From positions 5,512,501-5,576,500 of the forward strand of contig NC_017542.1 of the NCBI RefSeq assembly GCF_000237325.1: a DNA stretch of 64,000 nt. The letters are read 5' to 3'. The notes beneath the pieces were generated by a model. That model saw nothing but the letters and a program-made list of their open reading frames with translations, made no database searches and had not been told where the DNA came from. This stretch comes from Paenibacillus polymyxa M1. GTDB lineage: Bacteria > Bacillota > Bacilli > Paenibacillales > Paenibacillaceae. The position numbers were made by a program, and so were the translations under genes. Below are positions 54,696 through 63,915 of this stretch, piece by piece. Within the stretch, counting starts at the first letter, position 1; every line of letters starts with the position of its first letter.

Positions 54696-56780
54696 TTACT
54701 CTAGTTCAATCCACTCGCCGAGCAACGTGTCCAGCTCCGCTTGCAGCTGCTCACGCACGTCCCACAGCTCCGCCATGCGCGCCGTGTCACTACCAGTACC
54801 GAGCAGCTCCAGCTCGGCATCTGTCGCCGCCAATTCTGCTTCCTTGGCGGCAATCGCCCGCTCCAAGCGCTCGCGGGACGCAGCGGGCGAGCGGGATGGC
54901 TTCGCGGCCTTCGCTCCGCGTGCCCCACTCCGGGCATCAGGCGCCCCCAATTGACCTGCCGACCCGGAGCGAGCACGGCTCGCATCGGCTCCGGTGGTCG
55001 CTCCTGTCCGCGAAGCCATTCCCGCATCATTGCTCGCTGCGCCAGCAGGCATAGCTAGGCCCGAGCCTGAGCCGCCACCAGATGCGGCTCTACTTGCAGA
55101 TGCCGATCGTCCCCCTGCATCCGCCCCATGTTGCAAGCGAGCGTTTTCCAGCTCCCGCTTCTTCGCGCGGTATTCATCGAAGCCGCCCAGATAAAAGAAC
55201 AGCTGCCCGTTCTCCAGCTCCCACACGCGCTCAGCCAGCTTGTTCACAAAGTAGCGGTCATGTGAAATCGCCAACACCGTTCCCGTGTAGGTGTCCAGCG
55301 CTTCCTCCAAGGCCTCACGGGAATCGATGTCCAGATGGTTCGTCGGCTCATCCAGCACCAACAAATTCGGCTTTTTCATAACCAGCAGCGCCAGCCTTAA
55401 GCGGGACCACTCCCCACCGGACAGCATGCTCACGGGTTTAAACACATCCGCACCATAAAATAAATACTTCGCCAGCTGCCCGCGCGCCTCGCCTTCTTCC
55501 AGCCCTGCTTCCTCCTTGAAGTAAGCAAGCACCGTCGCCCGGCTATCCCGTTCTCTCTCTTGCTGCGCCAAATATCCGTACTCGACGCGCGCGCCCCATT
55601 GGACCGTGCCTGCATCTACGCTTTCCTGACCAAGCAACAGCTTGAGCAGCGTCGTTTTGCCCGCGCCATTATCGCCTAACAAGGCTACCTTTTCACCGAA
55701 TTCTAGGCTACCCGTAGCCCCGTTTAATATCTGACGTTCTCCATAGGCTTTGGCGATTTCTTCAAACTGAAGCACCCGGCGACCGGAACGATCCTCCAGT
55801 CTTAAGTTAAACTCCGCTCCCTGCGGGTCCAGTACAGGCCGCTTCACCAATTCCATGCGCTCCAGCGCCTTGCGGATTGAGGCTGCCTTTTTGAAGAACT
55901 TTTCGTTGTCGCCATTGCGCCCCCACTCTTCCAAACGCCGAATGGTCTCCTTCATCTTTTTGATCCGCTTTTGCTGTTCCTTATAATCCTCAAATTGCAG
56001 CAGCAGACGTTCTTCCTTTTCCTTAACGTAGCCGCTGTAATTCGTATAGTACGTAAAGGCCTCGCCATCCTCCAGTTCGATCATCTTGCCAGCAACTCGA
56101 TCCAGAAAATAGCGATCATGGGATACAACCACACAGGCCCCGGTGTAGCTCTGCAAAAATTGCTCTAGCCATTCCAGCCCTTTCAAATCCAGATGGTTGG
56201 TTGGCTCATCCAGCAGCAGCAAATCCGGCCGTCCAATGAGCTGTGATGCCAGTGCTATTTTGGTTTTTTCTCCGCCTGACAGTGATCCGAAGTTGCGCGT
56301 ATACATAGCTTTGGGAATACCTAGCCCATCCGCTACCTGATCCATATTTGCATCCATTTCATAGCCGCCGTTACGCTCAAACTGCTCCTGTAGGGAAGCA
56401 TACGTTTGCAGCATTTTCTCCAACAGCTCCGGATTCGCTGCCACAACCGGATCTGACATTTCCCGTTCGAGCGTGCTCATCTGATTGCGGCAATCCTTCA
56501 GTTCACGATAGGCGTAAGCCAGCGTTTCGTATACGGTGAAGCTCTCAAACTCCGCAGGGATTTGCGGCAAGTAGCCGATTTTCGTATCTTTGGCAATGAC
56601 AAGCTGCCCTTCATCCGGGCGGGACAAACGTGCAATCAGACGTAAAAGGGTGGTTTTACCGCTTCCGTTGCGGCCGATGAGCCCCACTTTTTCTCCCTTA
56701 TGGATATCAAACGTTACACCATCTAAAATCAGATTGGCAGCGTGGTATTTTTTCAATTGTTGACCGTTTACAATATACAT
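54696..56780 (-). CDS. ABC-F ATPase (ribosome-protection type)
   Basis: 694 aa; AAAGGAGAG precedes the ATG. Two ABC domains with Walker A GRNGSGKTT and GDNGAGKTT, signatures LSGGEKTKIALA and LSGGEWSRLRLA, DEPTNHLD twice, and no membrane segment: the ABC-F layout. The interdomain linker (about 240-320) would reach the ribosomal P/E site. The C-terminus has an unusual Ala/Gly/Ser-rich stretch (about 570-645), GC-richer than its surroundings, before a coiled coil. Members such as VmlR and MsrA dislodge antibiotics from ribosomes. The preceding attenuator leader supports antibiotic induction. Confidence 0.92.
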   Translation of the reverse strand: MYIVNGQQLKKYHAANLILDGVTFDIHKGEKVGLIGRNGSGKTTLLRLIARLSRPDEGQLVIAKDTKIGYLPQIPAEFESFTVYETLAYAYRELKDCRNQMSTLEREMSDPVVAANPELLEKMLQTYASLQEQFERNGGYEMDANMDQVADGLGIPKAMYTRNFGSLSGGEKTKIALASQLIGRPDLLLLDEPTNHLDLKGLEWLEQFLQSYTGACVVVSHDRYFLDRVAGKMIELEDGEAFTYYTNYSGYVKEKEERLLLQFEDYKEQQKRIKKMKETIRRLEEWGRNGDNEKFFKKAASIRKALERMELVKRPVLDPQGAEFNLRLEDRSGRRVLQFEEIAKAYGERQILNGATGSLEFGEKVALLGDNGAGKTTLLKLLLGQESVDAGTVQWGARVEYGYLAQQERERDSRATVLAYFKEEAGLEEGEARGQLAKYLFYGADVFKPVSMLSGGEWSRLRLALLVMKKPNLLVLDEPTNHLDIDSREALEEALDTYTGTVLAISHDRYFVNKLAERVWELENGQLFFYLGGFDEYRAKKRELENARLQHGADAGGRSASASRAASGGGSGSGLAMPAGAASNDAGMASRTGATTGADASRARSGSAGQLGAPDARSGARGAKAAKPSRSPAASRERLERAIAAKEAELAATDAELELLGTGSDTARMAELWDVREQLQAELDTLLGEWIELE

Positions 56781-56825
56781 GTTCAGGCTCTCCTTTATTT
56801 AGGAAGACCCTTACCCAGGTAACAC

Positions 56826-56858
56826 AAAAAGAGCCGCAGGAGCAAGCCCGCGACTCTT
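56826..56858 (-). terminator. Attenuator terminator upstream of the ABC-F gene
   Basis: On the minus strand AAGAGTCGCGGG pairs with CCTGCGGCTCTT, then TTTTT, between the leader ORF stop and the gene. A terminator here before a gene indicates transcription attenuation. Confidence 0.8.
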
Positions 56859-56883
56859 CGGAAGGTACAGCAATCCGTTCGAG

Positions 56884-57027
56884 TTAAGGTAGGCGTCTTC
56901 TCGCGATGCTTACAACCGTATGATTAAAATTGGACAGACTTCTCCCGTTGTATGGAAAAGCATGAACAATGCCAGCCATAGCAATCGGCAGCTGGCTAAT
57001 ACGGTTGTTCAGCATCTCGTGATTCAC
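56884..57027 (-). CDS. 47-aa leader peptide of the ABC-F gene
   Basis: GTG at 57027 behind AAGGGGGTGAGG; stop TAA at 56884. The peptide begins VNHEMLNNRISQ and ends VVSIARRRLP. The RRR near the end matches the R/K-X-R/K motif at which macrolides are known to stall ribosomes. Codons 6-10 (ACAACCGTAT read 5'-3') are complementary over 10 bases to a stretch at codons 35-39 (56912-56921 with 56999-57008 on the plus strand), so ribosome position would change the RNA fold ahead of the terminator. An ATG at 57015 could be an internal start. Confidence 0.65.
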   Translation of the reverse strand: MNHEMLNNRISQLPIAMAGIVHAFPYNGRSLSNFNHTVVSIARRRLP

Positions 57028-57058
57028 CTACCTCACCCCCTTCTTCATAATTGGAAGT

Positions 57059-57067
57059 AGTATAACA
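57059..57067 (-). promoter_or_regulatory. Extended -10 of the ABC-F leader transcript
   Basis: TGT-TATACT read leftwards (TGn extended -10); transcription would begin near 57052, just before the leader ORF. No clear -35. Confidence 0.5.
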
Positions 57068-57107
57068 TGTTTTTTCGAATAATAAAAGGAGGAAATATCC
57101 TACTGGG

Positions 57108-58286
57108 CTATGAGACGGAGTGGTGTCCTCTGACTGTCTGCGATGTCCCCGCTCTCGTAATCGAAAATACGCCGCAGACAAAAGCAACAATCACAAATGC
57201 CCCGCCCACCCAGGCGTTCGTGGCAACAGAAGTACTATTATCAATCACTACCCCTCCCAAGGCAGAACCGAGGGCGATCCCGACCTGGAGTGCAGAGAAA
57301 TTAAAGCTTTGCTGAATACTGCCTGATTCGGGTGCATTTTCAATAAGATAACTTTGCATTGGGGGCGACAAGGCCCAGCTCAGGATTCCCCAGATGATCA
57401 GAAGCGGCACAAACACATACATCGAGTGAATCGAGAACGGCAGCAGGAACATCACAGCGATAAACACACCTACGACAATGAGAATGCTTTTCGCTGTGCC
57501 GAATCGATCGGCCAAAGAACCGCCAATAAAACCTCCACTCACTGCCGCCAGCCCAAAGACGAAATAGGCCACACTCACCCACGAGGCGTTCAAACCCATC
57601 AGGTTTTCCAAAAACGGTGTGAAATACGCATACAACGTGTAGTGTCCCGCCAGTGTCAGCGTAGTAACCAGATGGGCGCTGATTACTTTAACATTTTTCA
57701 AGGACTTCAACTGCTCACGCATAGGCACAACATGTTCCGTTGGAATCCGTTCCATAAACAAGTTCATAATGATCATAGAAACTACGGTCAACAAGGCAAT
57801 AATCAGAAATAGCACCCGCCAGCCAAACGCATTTCCAATCAGCACCCCGGCTGGGATGCCTAGCACGATAGAGGAACTGACCCCCATGGAGATCACACCG
57901 AGAACGCGGGCCTGATAAGCTTTGGACACCACTTTAACCGCAATGGTTAGTGACAATGTCACGATCAACGACCCACTGGCAGCAGTAACGATACGAGATA
58001 TAAACAACACAGCATAGTTCGGACTCCAGAAAGCCAGCAGACTTCCCAGGATAAAGATAAACATCGACCACAAATACAGTCGTTTTCGTTCAATTTTGGC
58101 GGTCAACGCCAACAAAGTCGGCCCGGCAATAGCGTACACAAGCGCATAGATCATGATAAGCTGTCCTGCCGTGCTTACAGAGACATTCAAATCCTGTGCA
58201 ATCTGGGGCAGCACGCCACCAATAATCAACTCCACCAGACCTACCGTAAAGGTCGCAATGGTTAAAATAACTACTTTGAAGTTCAT
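57108..58286 (-). CDS. MFS transporter (AraJ/sugar-efflux-like)
   Basis: 392 aa from ATG 58286, preceded by AAGGAGC; a longer frame from 58346 has none. Twelve membrane segments; IGGVLPQIAQDLNVSVSTAGQL and GGSLADRFGTAKS (motif A) mark the AraJ/Ydhp-type drug/H+ antiporter group. Substrate unknown. Confidence 0.88.
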   Translation of the reverse strand: MNFKVVILTIATFTVGLVELIIGGVLPQIAQDLNVSVSTAGQLIMIYALVYAIAGPTLLALTAKIERKRLYLWSMFIFILGSLLAFWSPNYAVLFISRIVTAASGSLIVTLSLTIAVKVVSKAYQARVLGVISMGVSSSIVLGIPAGVLIGNAFGWRVLFLIIALLTVVSMIIMNLFMERIPTEHVVPMREQLKSLKNVKVISAHLVTTLTLAGHYTLYAYFTPFLENLMGLNASWVSVAYFVFGLAAVSGGFIGGSLADRFGTAKSILIVVGVFIAVMFLLPFSIHSMYVFVPLLIIWGILSWALSPPMQSYLIENAPESGSIQQSFNFSALQVGIALGSALGGVVIDNSTSVATNAWVGGAFVIVAFVCGVFSITRAGTSQTVRGHHSVS

Positions 58287-58509
58287 TACATTAGCTCCTT
58301 TGCTGTCATGTAATTCCCTCGCATCACGCAAAAAAATCCTGACCACAAGAAATGTACAAGACGTACACTTTTTGTAATCAGGATTTATCGGTTCCTGGTA
58401 GAGACCCTCAAACCATATTATTGAGGTTATACAAATGGGGCATTCATTTATTACGCTTCACGAAGGTTATAGCTATTACTATAAAGGAGCCTCTGGTTAA
58501 GTTCAACCC

Positions 58510-59469
58510 CTACAGCCGCAAAAATTCACTCATGGCACGATCTGACAGATAGGGTAAATACTCATGACCATATTCGTGATACACAAGCAATTCCTTGTCC
58601 GATACGATTTTATTGTACACTGCGAACTGTGTGGAAGGTGGGCAAATCACATCGGATAGCCCTGTCACGAATAGCACCCGTCCTCGAATACGGTCTGCTA
58701 AATGTTGAATGTCGATGTAGCCTAAGCGGTGAAACACTTCGCTCTCACGTACATGATTGGGATCAAACCAGCGAAAATAATAAACCAGTTCCTCATAGGC
58801 CGATGTCGTTGCATCCAGCGCCCAAGCTCTTTTATAATCCGACAGGAACGGATATACCGGGACCGCCACACGGACACGCGGCTCCAATGCAGCACAGGCA
58901 ACCGTTAGTGCCCCGCCTTGGGAGCAGCCAAATGCACCGATCCGTTCAGGGTCAACCTGCTCCATAGACATTAGAATGCGCACCGTCTGTACCGTATCCA
59001 AAAATACGTTGCGGTAATACAACCGATCCGGGTCCGGGTCGTCAATCCCGCGGATAATATGGCCGCGAACTGTCGTCCCCTGAACCTGCAAATTGTCCTC
59101 GGACAGTCCGCCTTGCCCTCGGCAATCCATAGCCAGCACAGTGAATCCGTGTGCCGCATAGCTCACCTTGTCGAACCAGTCGCCACTATCGCAGGAATAC
59201 CCATGGAACATCGCCAAGGCTGGACCTTGTTCCGTAAGATGCTTGGGACGAGCCAGCTTCCCATGTACCCTTGCCCCGCCCACTCCAGTAAAATACAGAT
59301 GGTAACACTCCACCAGCGGAGAGACAAAATCGGCAGGCTCCAGTGTATATTCAAGTGGCTGTCGTTCCAGTTCTTGCAGCGCCCGTTCCCAATACTTATC
59401 AAAATCCTGCGGCTTCGGATTACTTCCCATATAGGATTGTAGCTGCTGTAAAGACATATCCTCCGGCAT
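58510..59469 (-). CDS. Acetyl-xylan esterase/cephalosporin-C deacetylase family (CE7-like)
   Basis: 319 aa cytoplasmic esterase: DCRGQGG, nucleophile FGCSQGGALTVAC, Asp in GLSDVICPPST and His in YEYGHEY. CE7 enzymes remove acetyl from short, transported oligosaccharides. Last gene of the manno-oligosaccharide-type cluster, so the likely substrate is acetylated mannan/xylan fragments. Confidence 0.92.
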   Translation of the reverse strand: MPEDMSLQQLQSYMGSNPKPQDFDKYWERALQELERQPLEYTLEPADFVSPLVECYHLYFTGVGGARVHGKLARPKHLTEQGPALAMFHGYSCDSGDWFDKVSYAAHGFTVLAMDCRGQGGLSEDNLQVQGTTVRGHIIRGIDDPDPDRLYYRNVFLDTVQTVRILMSMEQVDPERIGAFGCSQGGALTVACAALEPRVRVAVPVYPFLSDYKRAWALDATTSAYEELVYYFRWFDPNHVRESEVFHRLGYIDIQHLADRIRGRVLFVTGLSDVICPPSTQFAVYNKIVSDKELLVYHEYGHEYLPYLSDRAMSEFLRL

Positions 59470-59481
59470 GTAAATTCCCTC

Positions 59482-60531
59482 CTACATCCGGCCTGACTCA
59501 CGGTCATCTGCGACTACTTCATCCGTTGCGATGACATACTCCATAATGTCAGATACTGTCGTGTATGCGATACCTACATACGTATCAGCGGCTCCATAAT
59601 AAATTGCAATTCTGCCGGTGTCCGCATCATGCAGTGTAGCACACGGGAACACCACATTCGGCACAAAGCCACGCTCTTCGTACCATTCCTCCGGGGTCAA
59701 CACGAAATTGGAGGAACGATATTTAACTTTGGACGGATCATCCAGATCAAGAACGGCTACGCCCATGCTGTATACCAATCCATTGCACGTGCCTGTCACC
59801 CCGTGGTAGAACATCAGCCAGCCCTCAGTCGTCTCAATCGGTGCTGGTCCACCGCCAATCTTCACCGATTGCCACCAGCCCTGACCTCCCTTGCTCATTA
59901 CATGACGGTGCTTGCCCCAATAAACCAAGTCAGGACTTTCGCTAAGGAAAATATCCCCAAATGGCGTATGACCACTGTCACTCGGACGGGATAGCAACAT
60001 AAAGTTTCCATTTAGCTTGCGAGGTAACAGCACTCCGTTGCGATTAAACGGCAAGAACGGATTTTCCAATCGCACAAAGCTTTTGAAATCCTTCGTTTGT
60101 GCGATCCCCAGCGCTGCTCCATAAAAATCTGTGCACCAGATGATATAATACGTATCTTCCACTCGAACCAGACGCGGATCGTAAGCATAATTAGGCTGAT
60201 ACTCATTCCCTTCCTCATCGACCAAATGCAGACGCTCTGTCTCAATGTCCCAAGCCAGCCCATCGTCACTCCAGCCGAGATGCAAATGCGGACGTCCATT
60301 AATCGTTTCAGCACGAAATATTCCTACAAACCGTCCTTCATACGGAGCTACTGCACTGTTGAAAATACGGGCAATGCCGGGTACCGGATTCCGTCCAATG
60401 ACCGGGTTTTCAGTATGCCTCCACACCGGAGCCTCGCTACCTTCGGGCTTATCCTGCCACGGCATTTTCGACAGGCTATCTCCTACAATTCGTACGTTAC
60501 CTACATCCAAATCCACATTCAATTTACTCAT
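59482..60531 (-). CDS. GH130 beta-mannoside phosphorylase/hydrolase
   Basis: 349 aa from ATG 60531 (AGAGGAGAG upstream). Five-bladed beta-propeller GH130 features: NSAVAPYEGRFVGIFRAE, YAYDPRLVRVEDTYYI (catalytic Asp region), GPAPIETTEGWLMFYHGV and YGAADTYVGIAY. GH130 enzymes phosphorolyse beta-mannosides such as mannosyl-glucose or manno-oligosaccharides. With an acetyl esterase, an ABC importer and a likely mannobiose/cellobiose epimerase around it, it belongs to mannan use. Confidence 0.92.
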   Translation of the reverse strand: MSKLNVDLDVGNVRIVGDSLSKMPWQDKPEGSEAPVWRHTENPVIGRNPVPGIARIFNSAVAPYEGRFVGIFRAETINGRPHLHLGWSDDGLAWDIETERLHLVDEEGNEYQPNYAYDPRLVRVEDTYYIIWCTDFYGAALGIAQTKDFKSFVRLENPFLPFNRNGVLLPRKLNGNFMLLSRPSDSGHTPFGDIFLSESPDLVYWGKHRHVMSKGGQGWWQSVKIGGGPAPIETTEGWLMFYHGVTGTCNGLVYSMGVAVLDLDDPSKVKYRSSNFVLTPEEWYEERGFVPNVVFPCATLHDADTGRIAIYYGAADTYVGIAYTTVSDIMEYVIATDEVVADDRESGRM

Positions 60532-60575
60532 ACTTGACTCTCCTCTCACCTAAACACTTTATTTTTTTGATCTTT

Positions 60576-61409
60576 CTATTTGACTGAACCCTGTGCAAAT
60601 CCGTTATAGATATACTTTTGTAATGATAAAAACGCAACCAGCGTCGGAATAATCGCAATGATGATGCCTGCACTAATGACCTCCCATTGCGATCCGTATG
60701 GCCCTTTAAACTTAAACAGTGCCGTCGATATAACCTGAAGACTTGTTTTGGGCATATACAGGAACGGGGTGTAAAAATCATTGTAAATATTAACACCCTT
60801 GATGATGATTACCGTCACAATGGCAGGCTTCAGCAGCGGCAAAATAATGCGCCAGTAGATGGTCAGATAGGAAGCCCCATCCAACATGGCCGACTCATCC
60901 AGCGCCACTGCGATGGAATCCAGAAACTGAAGGAAAATATACACCGCAATAATATCGGTTCCCAAATACAGTAAAATAGCTGCCCAAGGTGTGTTAAACA
61001 GCTCCAGTTTGTTAATGATCTGGAATGTCGATACCTGTGTCGTCACCCCCGGAATGAGCGTGGCGAGCAAGAACGCACCCAGCATGAGACTTTTACCTTT
61101 AAATTTAAAACGATTCAAAATATACGCGATCATGGAACCGGTCAACGTAGCCCCGATGATGGAGATCAGCAAAATAAAGGCTGTGTTCAAAAATCCGGTT
61201 AGCATATTTCCATCCACAAAGGCTTTGGCGTAGTTCGCCCAGTTCAGCCAGTTCACCGGGGGAGTCAGAGGACTGCTTGCGGTATATTCAGCCTTCGTCT
61301 TCAAAGATGCAAACAAAATCACAACAATCGGCAGTAGAGCAATGAACGCACCTAGCAATAGCGCGGCATACTTGATGCTGTTTGCCAGCAATCTTTTTAG
61401 CTTATACAT
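60576..61409 (-). CDS. Sugar ABC transporter permease (MalG type)
   Basis: 277 aa, six membrane segments, EAA-loop LDESAMLDGASYLTIYWRIILP. Partner of the permease encoded two bases upstream; feeds the GH130/esterase pathway. Confidence 0.92.
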   Translation of the reverse strand: MYKLKRLLANSIKYAALLLGAFIALLPIVVILFASLKTKAEYTASSPLTPPVNWLNWANYAKAFVDGNMLTGFLNTAFILLISIIGATLTGSMIAYILNRFKFKGKSLMLGAFLLATLIPGVTTQVSTFQIINKLELFNTPWAAILLYLGTDIIAVYIFLQFLDSIAVALDESAMLDGASYLTIYWRIILPLLKPAIVTVIIIKGVNIYNDFYTPFLYMPKTSLQVISTALFKFKGPYGSQWEVISAGIIIAIIPTLVAFLSLQKYIYNGFAQGSVK

Positions 61410-61411
61410 GA

Positions 61412-62296
61412 TTAGTCCTCCTCCCCCCGAATCAGCAACCGCTGAAGCAACGTAACAGCAATTACGATCAACAGCAGAACAACCGCCATCGCCGAGGCCA
61501 AACCAACCTTGCTGTATTTGAATGCCACATCAATCGTCTGAATGACGAACGTTTTACTACCGTTGGAGCCACCGGTCATAATGTAAGGAATATCGAATGC
61601 ACTGATCGCACCGCTAATTGCCAGGATCAGGTTCAGCTGCAAAATTCGCTTGATGGTCGGCAAAATGATAGAGCGGAACTGATGCCAGCGGTTGGCTCCG
61701 TCGATATCGGCTGCTTCATACAGATCACTGGATATAGAAGAAATCGCACCTAGAAACACAATAAAGTTAAAGCCCATGTATCTCCAGATCGACGTACCAG
61801 CCAGCGAAATATTAATAATCTCCGGGTTGCCCAGCCACAGCTTGACATACGAACCCAGCCCCACTGCCTGAAGCAGAGTATCGAGGGTACCGTCCGGTTT
61901 AAAAAAGAATAGAAAAATAAAACCAATCGCCACCCCGTTCATCAGGGAAGGAAAGAACAAAATGCCTTTAAAGAAATTTTTAAACCAGGTTTGAAAGCTG
62001 AGAATGGTTGCAAAATAAAGGGCCAAACCCATCTGTACAAACGTGGCTACAAAGTAATACAGACTGACCTTAAACACCGAGAAATACTCGGGGTCGGTAA
62101 AGATTTTGATATAGTTTTCAAAACCCACATATTCCAGACGCTTACTATAGCCGTTCCAGTCCGAAAAGCTGTATTTAAACATATTGATCACCGGCAAGTA
62201 TGCAAAAGTGACCAGCAGCGCCAGCGGAATAAATGAAAAGGCAACAATAATCGCTAATCTTTGTTTGGAGTAGCTGAGATTCGAAAATTTAAACAT
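61412..62296 (-). CDS. Sugar ABC transporter permease (MalF type)
   Basis: 294 aa from ATG 62296 (AGGAGGTG upstream). Six membrane segments and EAADIDGANRWHQFRSIILP. No ATPase gene nearby, so a shared MsmX-type ATPase is likely. Confidence 0.92.
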   Translation of the reverse strand: MFKFSNLSYSKQRLAIIVAFSFIPLALLVTFAYLPVINMFKYSFSDWNGYSKRLEYVGFENYIKIFTDPEYFSVFKVSLYYFVATFVQMGLALYFATILSFQTWFKNFFKGILFFPSLMNGVAIGFIFLFFFKPDGTLDTLLQAVGLGSYVKLWLGNPEIINISLAGTSIWRYMGFNFIVFLGAISSISSDLYEAADIDGANRWHQFRSIILPTIKRILQLNLILAISGAISAFDIPYIMTGGSNGSKTFVIQTIDVAFKYSKVGLASAMAVVLLLIVIAVTLLQRLLIRGEED

Positions 62297-62363
62297 GCTG
62301 CACCTCCTGGCTATCCGTCCATCAACTGCCACGTCAATCTCTTCTTATGGTCAGTTCAGATGG

Positions 62364-63683
62364 CTATTTTGCTTCCTTGGCTGCCACTTCAGCACGCGCC
62401 TTCACCCATGCATCGTTCAGATCCTTCATAATGGTGTCATACGATTCCGGGCGATTACCCACCGCTGCCTCAATAATGCGTTTCTTGAAATCAGGCTGCC
62501 ACAAGCCGATTTCTCCCATTTTATCGATTTTATCGACAATTCCTTCCTGCCCCTTCGGAGACGGAGTCAGCGCTTCAAAAGCAACGCCCTCATTCTCGTA
62601 CTGCTTCAAAATGGCAGGCATTGCGGCACCCTTCAGCGGACTAATGCTGCCTGCCTGCTCTACGGCATAGTTGGACTTTTCGGTAAACCAATCCACCCAG
62701 GCACGGGCCGCCTCTTTATTTTCACTGTTTACGTTAATAGCGAGGTTAAAGTCACCTGCCAGCGGTACAAGTACCTTGGAGGCATTCGTCGGGAAAGGCA
62801 TAAAACCGATATCATCCTTGTTAGAAGCTACGCTTTTGATCTGATCAATCGCCCAAGAGCCAAGCACCATCGTACCGATTTTGCCTTGTGCAAGATCCGC
62901 CTTGGAGGTCTCCCAATCCGTAGTCGTTGGATCTTTTTCAATCAGACCATTTTTAGCCGCATCGTACAGGACCTTGTACAGCTCATAGTGGGGCTGACCC
63001 TTCGTGAAATTATCATCCGAATTCGGTTGTGTCACATTCACGTATTCCTTCGTACCCGCTACTGTCGCCAGGCTAGACTCCCACTGGGTCAGTGCCCAAC
63101 CAGAGGCATAGTTCGTAAACAGCGGCACTGCCTTGGTTTTGTCCTTAATTTGCTGTAACGCTTTCAGGAATTGATCCGGTGTTTTAGGAATTTGTGTGAT
63201 CCCTGCTTCCTTGAACACTTTTTTGTTATAAATCACGCCAGAGTAAACCATCGCAATCGGAATACCGTAGCTGTTACCATCCACTGTACGTTCTTCAATG
63301 CCGGTATACTTGTTTTTCATCTCGTCATAAGTACCTAGTGGCTCAAAAAAATTAGGAAGCTCCTCAATCGGAATGCTGCCAGGAATCAGCAACACATCTC
63401 CGTAATCCCGGGTTCCCATCCGAATTTTAATTTGACCATCATAATCGGCCAATGCCTGAAAATTGACCTTCACGTTCGGATAAAGTTTGTTAAATTCCTT
63501 GGCGTAATCCTGAAATACGGTATCTACAATATCTGTCCGCTGTGTGATCACCGTAATTTCCCCTTCCGGACCCTTCGGATCAGAACCGGCAGCTGGCGTA
63601 TCCCTCTTTGAGCTACAGCCAGTAAACAGCCCCGCTATCAAAAGCACGGATAGTAATGACATCAAAACCTTGGACAACTTCAT
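62364..63683 (-). CDS. Sugar ABC transporter substrate-binding lipoprotein
   Basis: 439 aa with lipobox FTGCS. Family 1 solute-binding fold: YGIPIAMVYSGVIYNKKVF, LGSWAIDQIK, PLAGDFNLAIN. Binds an oligosaccharide, by context beta-manno- or gluco-mannosides. First gene of the operon; its promoter shares the divergent region with the epimerase gene. Confidence 0.92.
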   Translation of the reverse strand: MKLSKVLMSLLSVLLIAGLFTGCSSKRDTPAAGSDPKGPEGEITVITQRTDIVDTVFQDYAKEFNKLYPNVKVNFQALADYDGQIKIRMGTRDYGDVLLIPGSIPIEELPNFFEPLGTYDEMKNKYTGIEERTVDGNSYGIPIAMVYSGVIYNKKVFKEAGITQIPKTPDQFLKALQQIKDKTKAVPLFTNYASGWALTQWESSLATVAGTKEYVNVTQPNSDDNFTKGQPHYELYKVLYDAAKNGLIEKDPTTTDWETSKADLAQGKIGTMVLGSWAIDQIKSVASNKDDIGFMPFPTNASKVLVPLAGDFNLAINVNSENKEAARAWVDWFTEKSNYAVEQAGSISPLKGAAMPAILKQYENEGVAFEALTPSPKGQEGIVDKIDKMGEIGLWQPDFKKRIIEAAVGNRPESYDTIMKDLNDAWVKARAEVAAKEAK

Positions 63684-63710
63684 GAGACGACCCCTCCTGT
63701 TGTTTTTAAT

Positions 63711-63734
63711 AAGGTTATCGTTAAACTAACAAAA
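63711..63734. repeat. Operator-like repeat 1
   Basis: AAGGTTATCGTTAAACTAAC and following AAA; the core TTATCGTTAA is the reverse complement of TTAACGATAA in repeat 2. Upstream of the binding-protein gene. Confidence 0.6.
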
Positions 63735-63744
63735 TCATTTTATT

Positions 63745-63761
63745 ATGTTAGCGCTTACTGT
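63745..63761. promoter_or_regulatory. cre-like site
   Basis: ATGTTAGCGCTTACTGT differs at one position from the cre consensus; between the divergent promoters, fitting CcpA control of both. Confidence 0.55.
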
Positions 63762-63866
63762 GTCAATTACAATATTTTTTTGTAAAATATCGTGGTCCTC
63801 TTCTTGTAAAAAACACGATTCTAGCATGGTTGACAGTTTAAAAACACCTAGATATGATACTTCTGT

Positions 63867-63890
63867 AAGGTTAACGATAAACTAATAAAT
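63867..63890. repeat. Operator-like repeat 2
   Basis: AAGGTTAACGATAAACTAAT and following AAA; matches repeat 1 except at three positions. Just upstream of the epimerase gene, likely the same regulator's second site. Confidence 0.6.
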
Positions 63891-63915
63891 AATTTTCCGA
63901 AGGAGGCTTTGTCTC

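Noticed and set aside
56996..57190. Leftward frame of 64 codons over the ABC-F leader
   Set aside because: It overlaps the end of the MFS gene and the promoter; the GTG-started leader in another frame has the good binding site.
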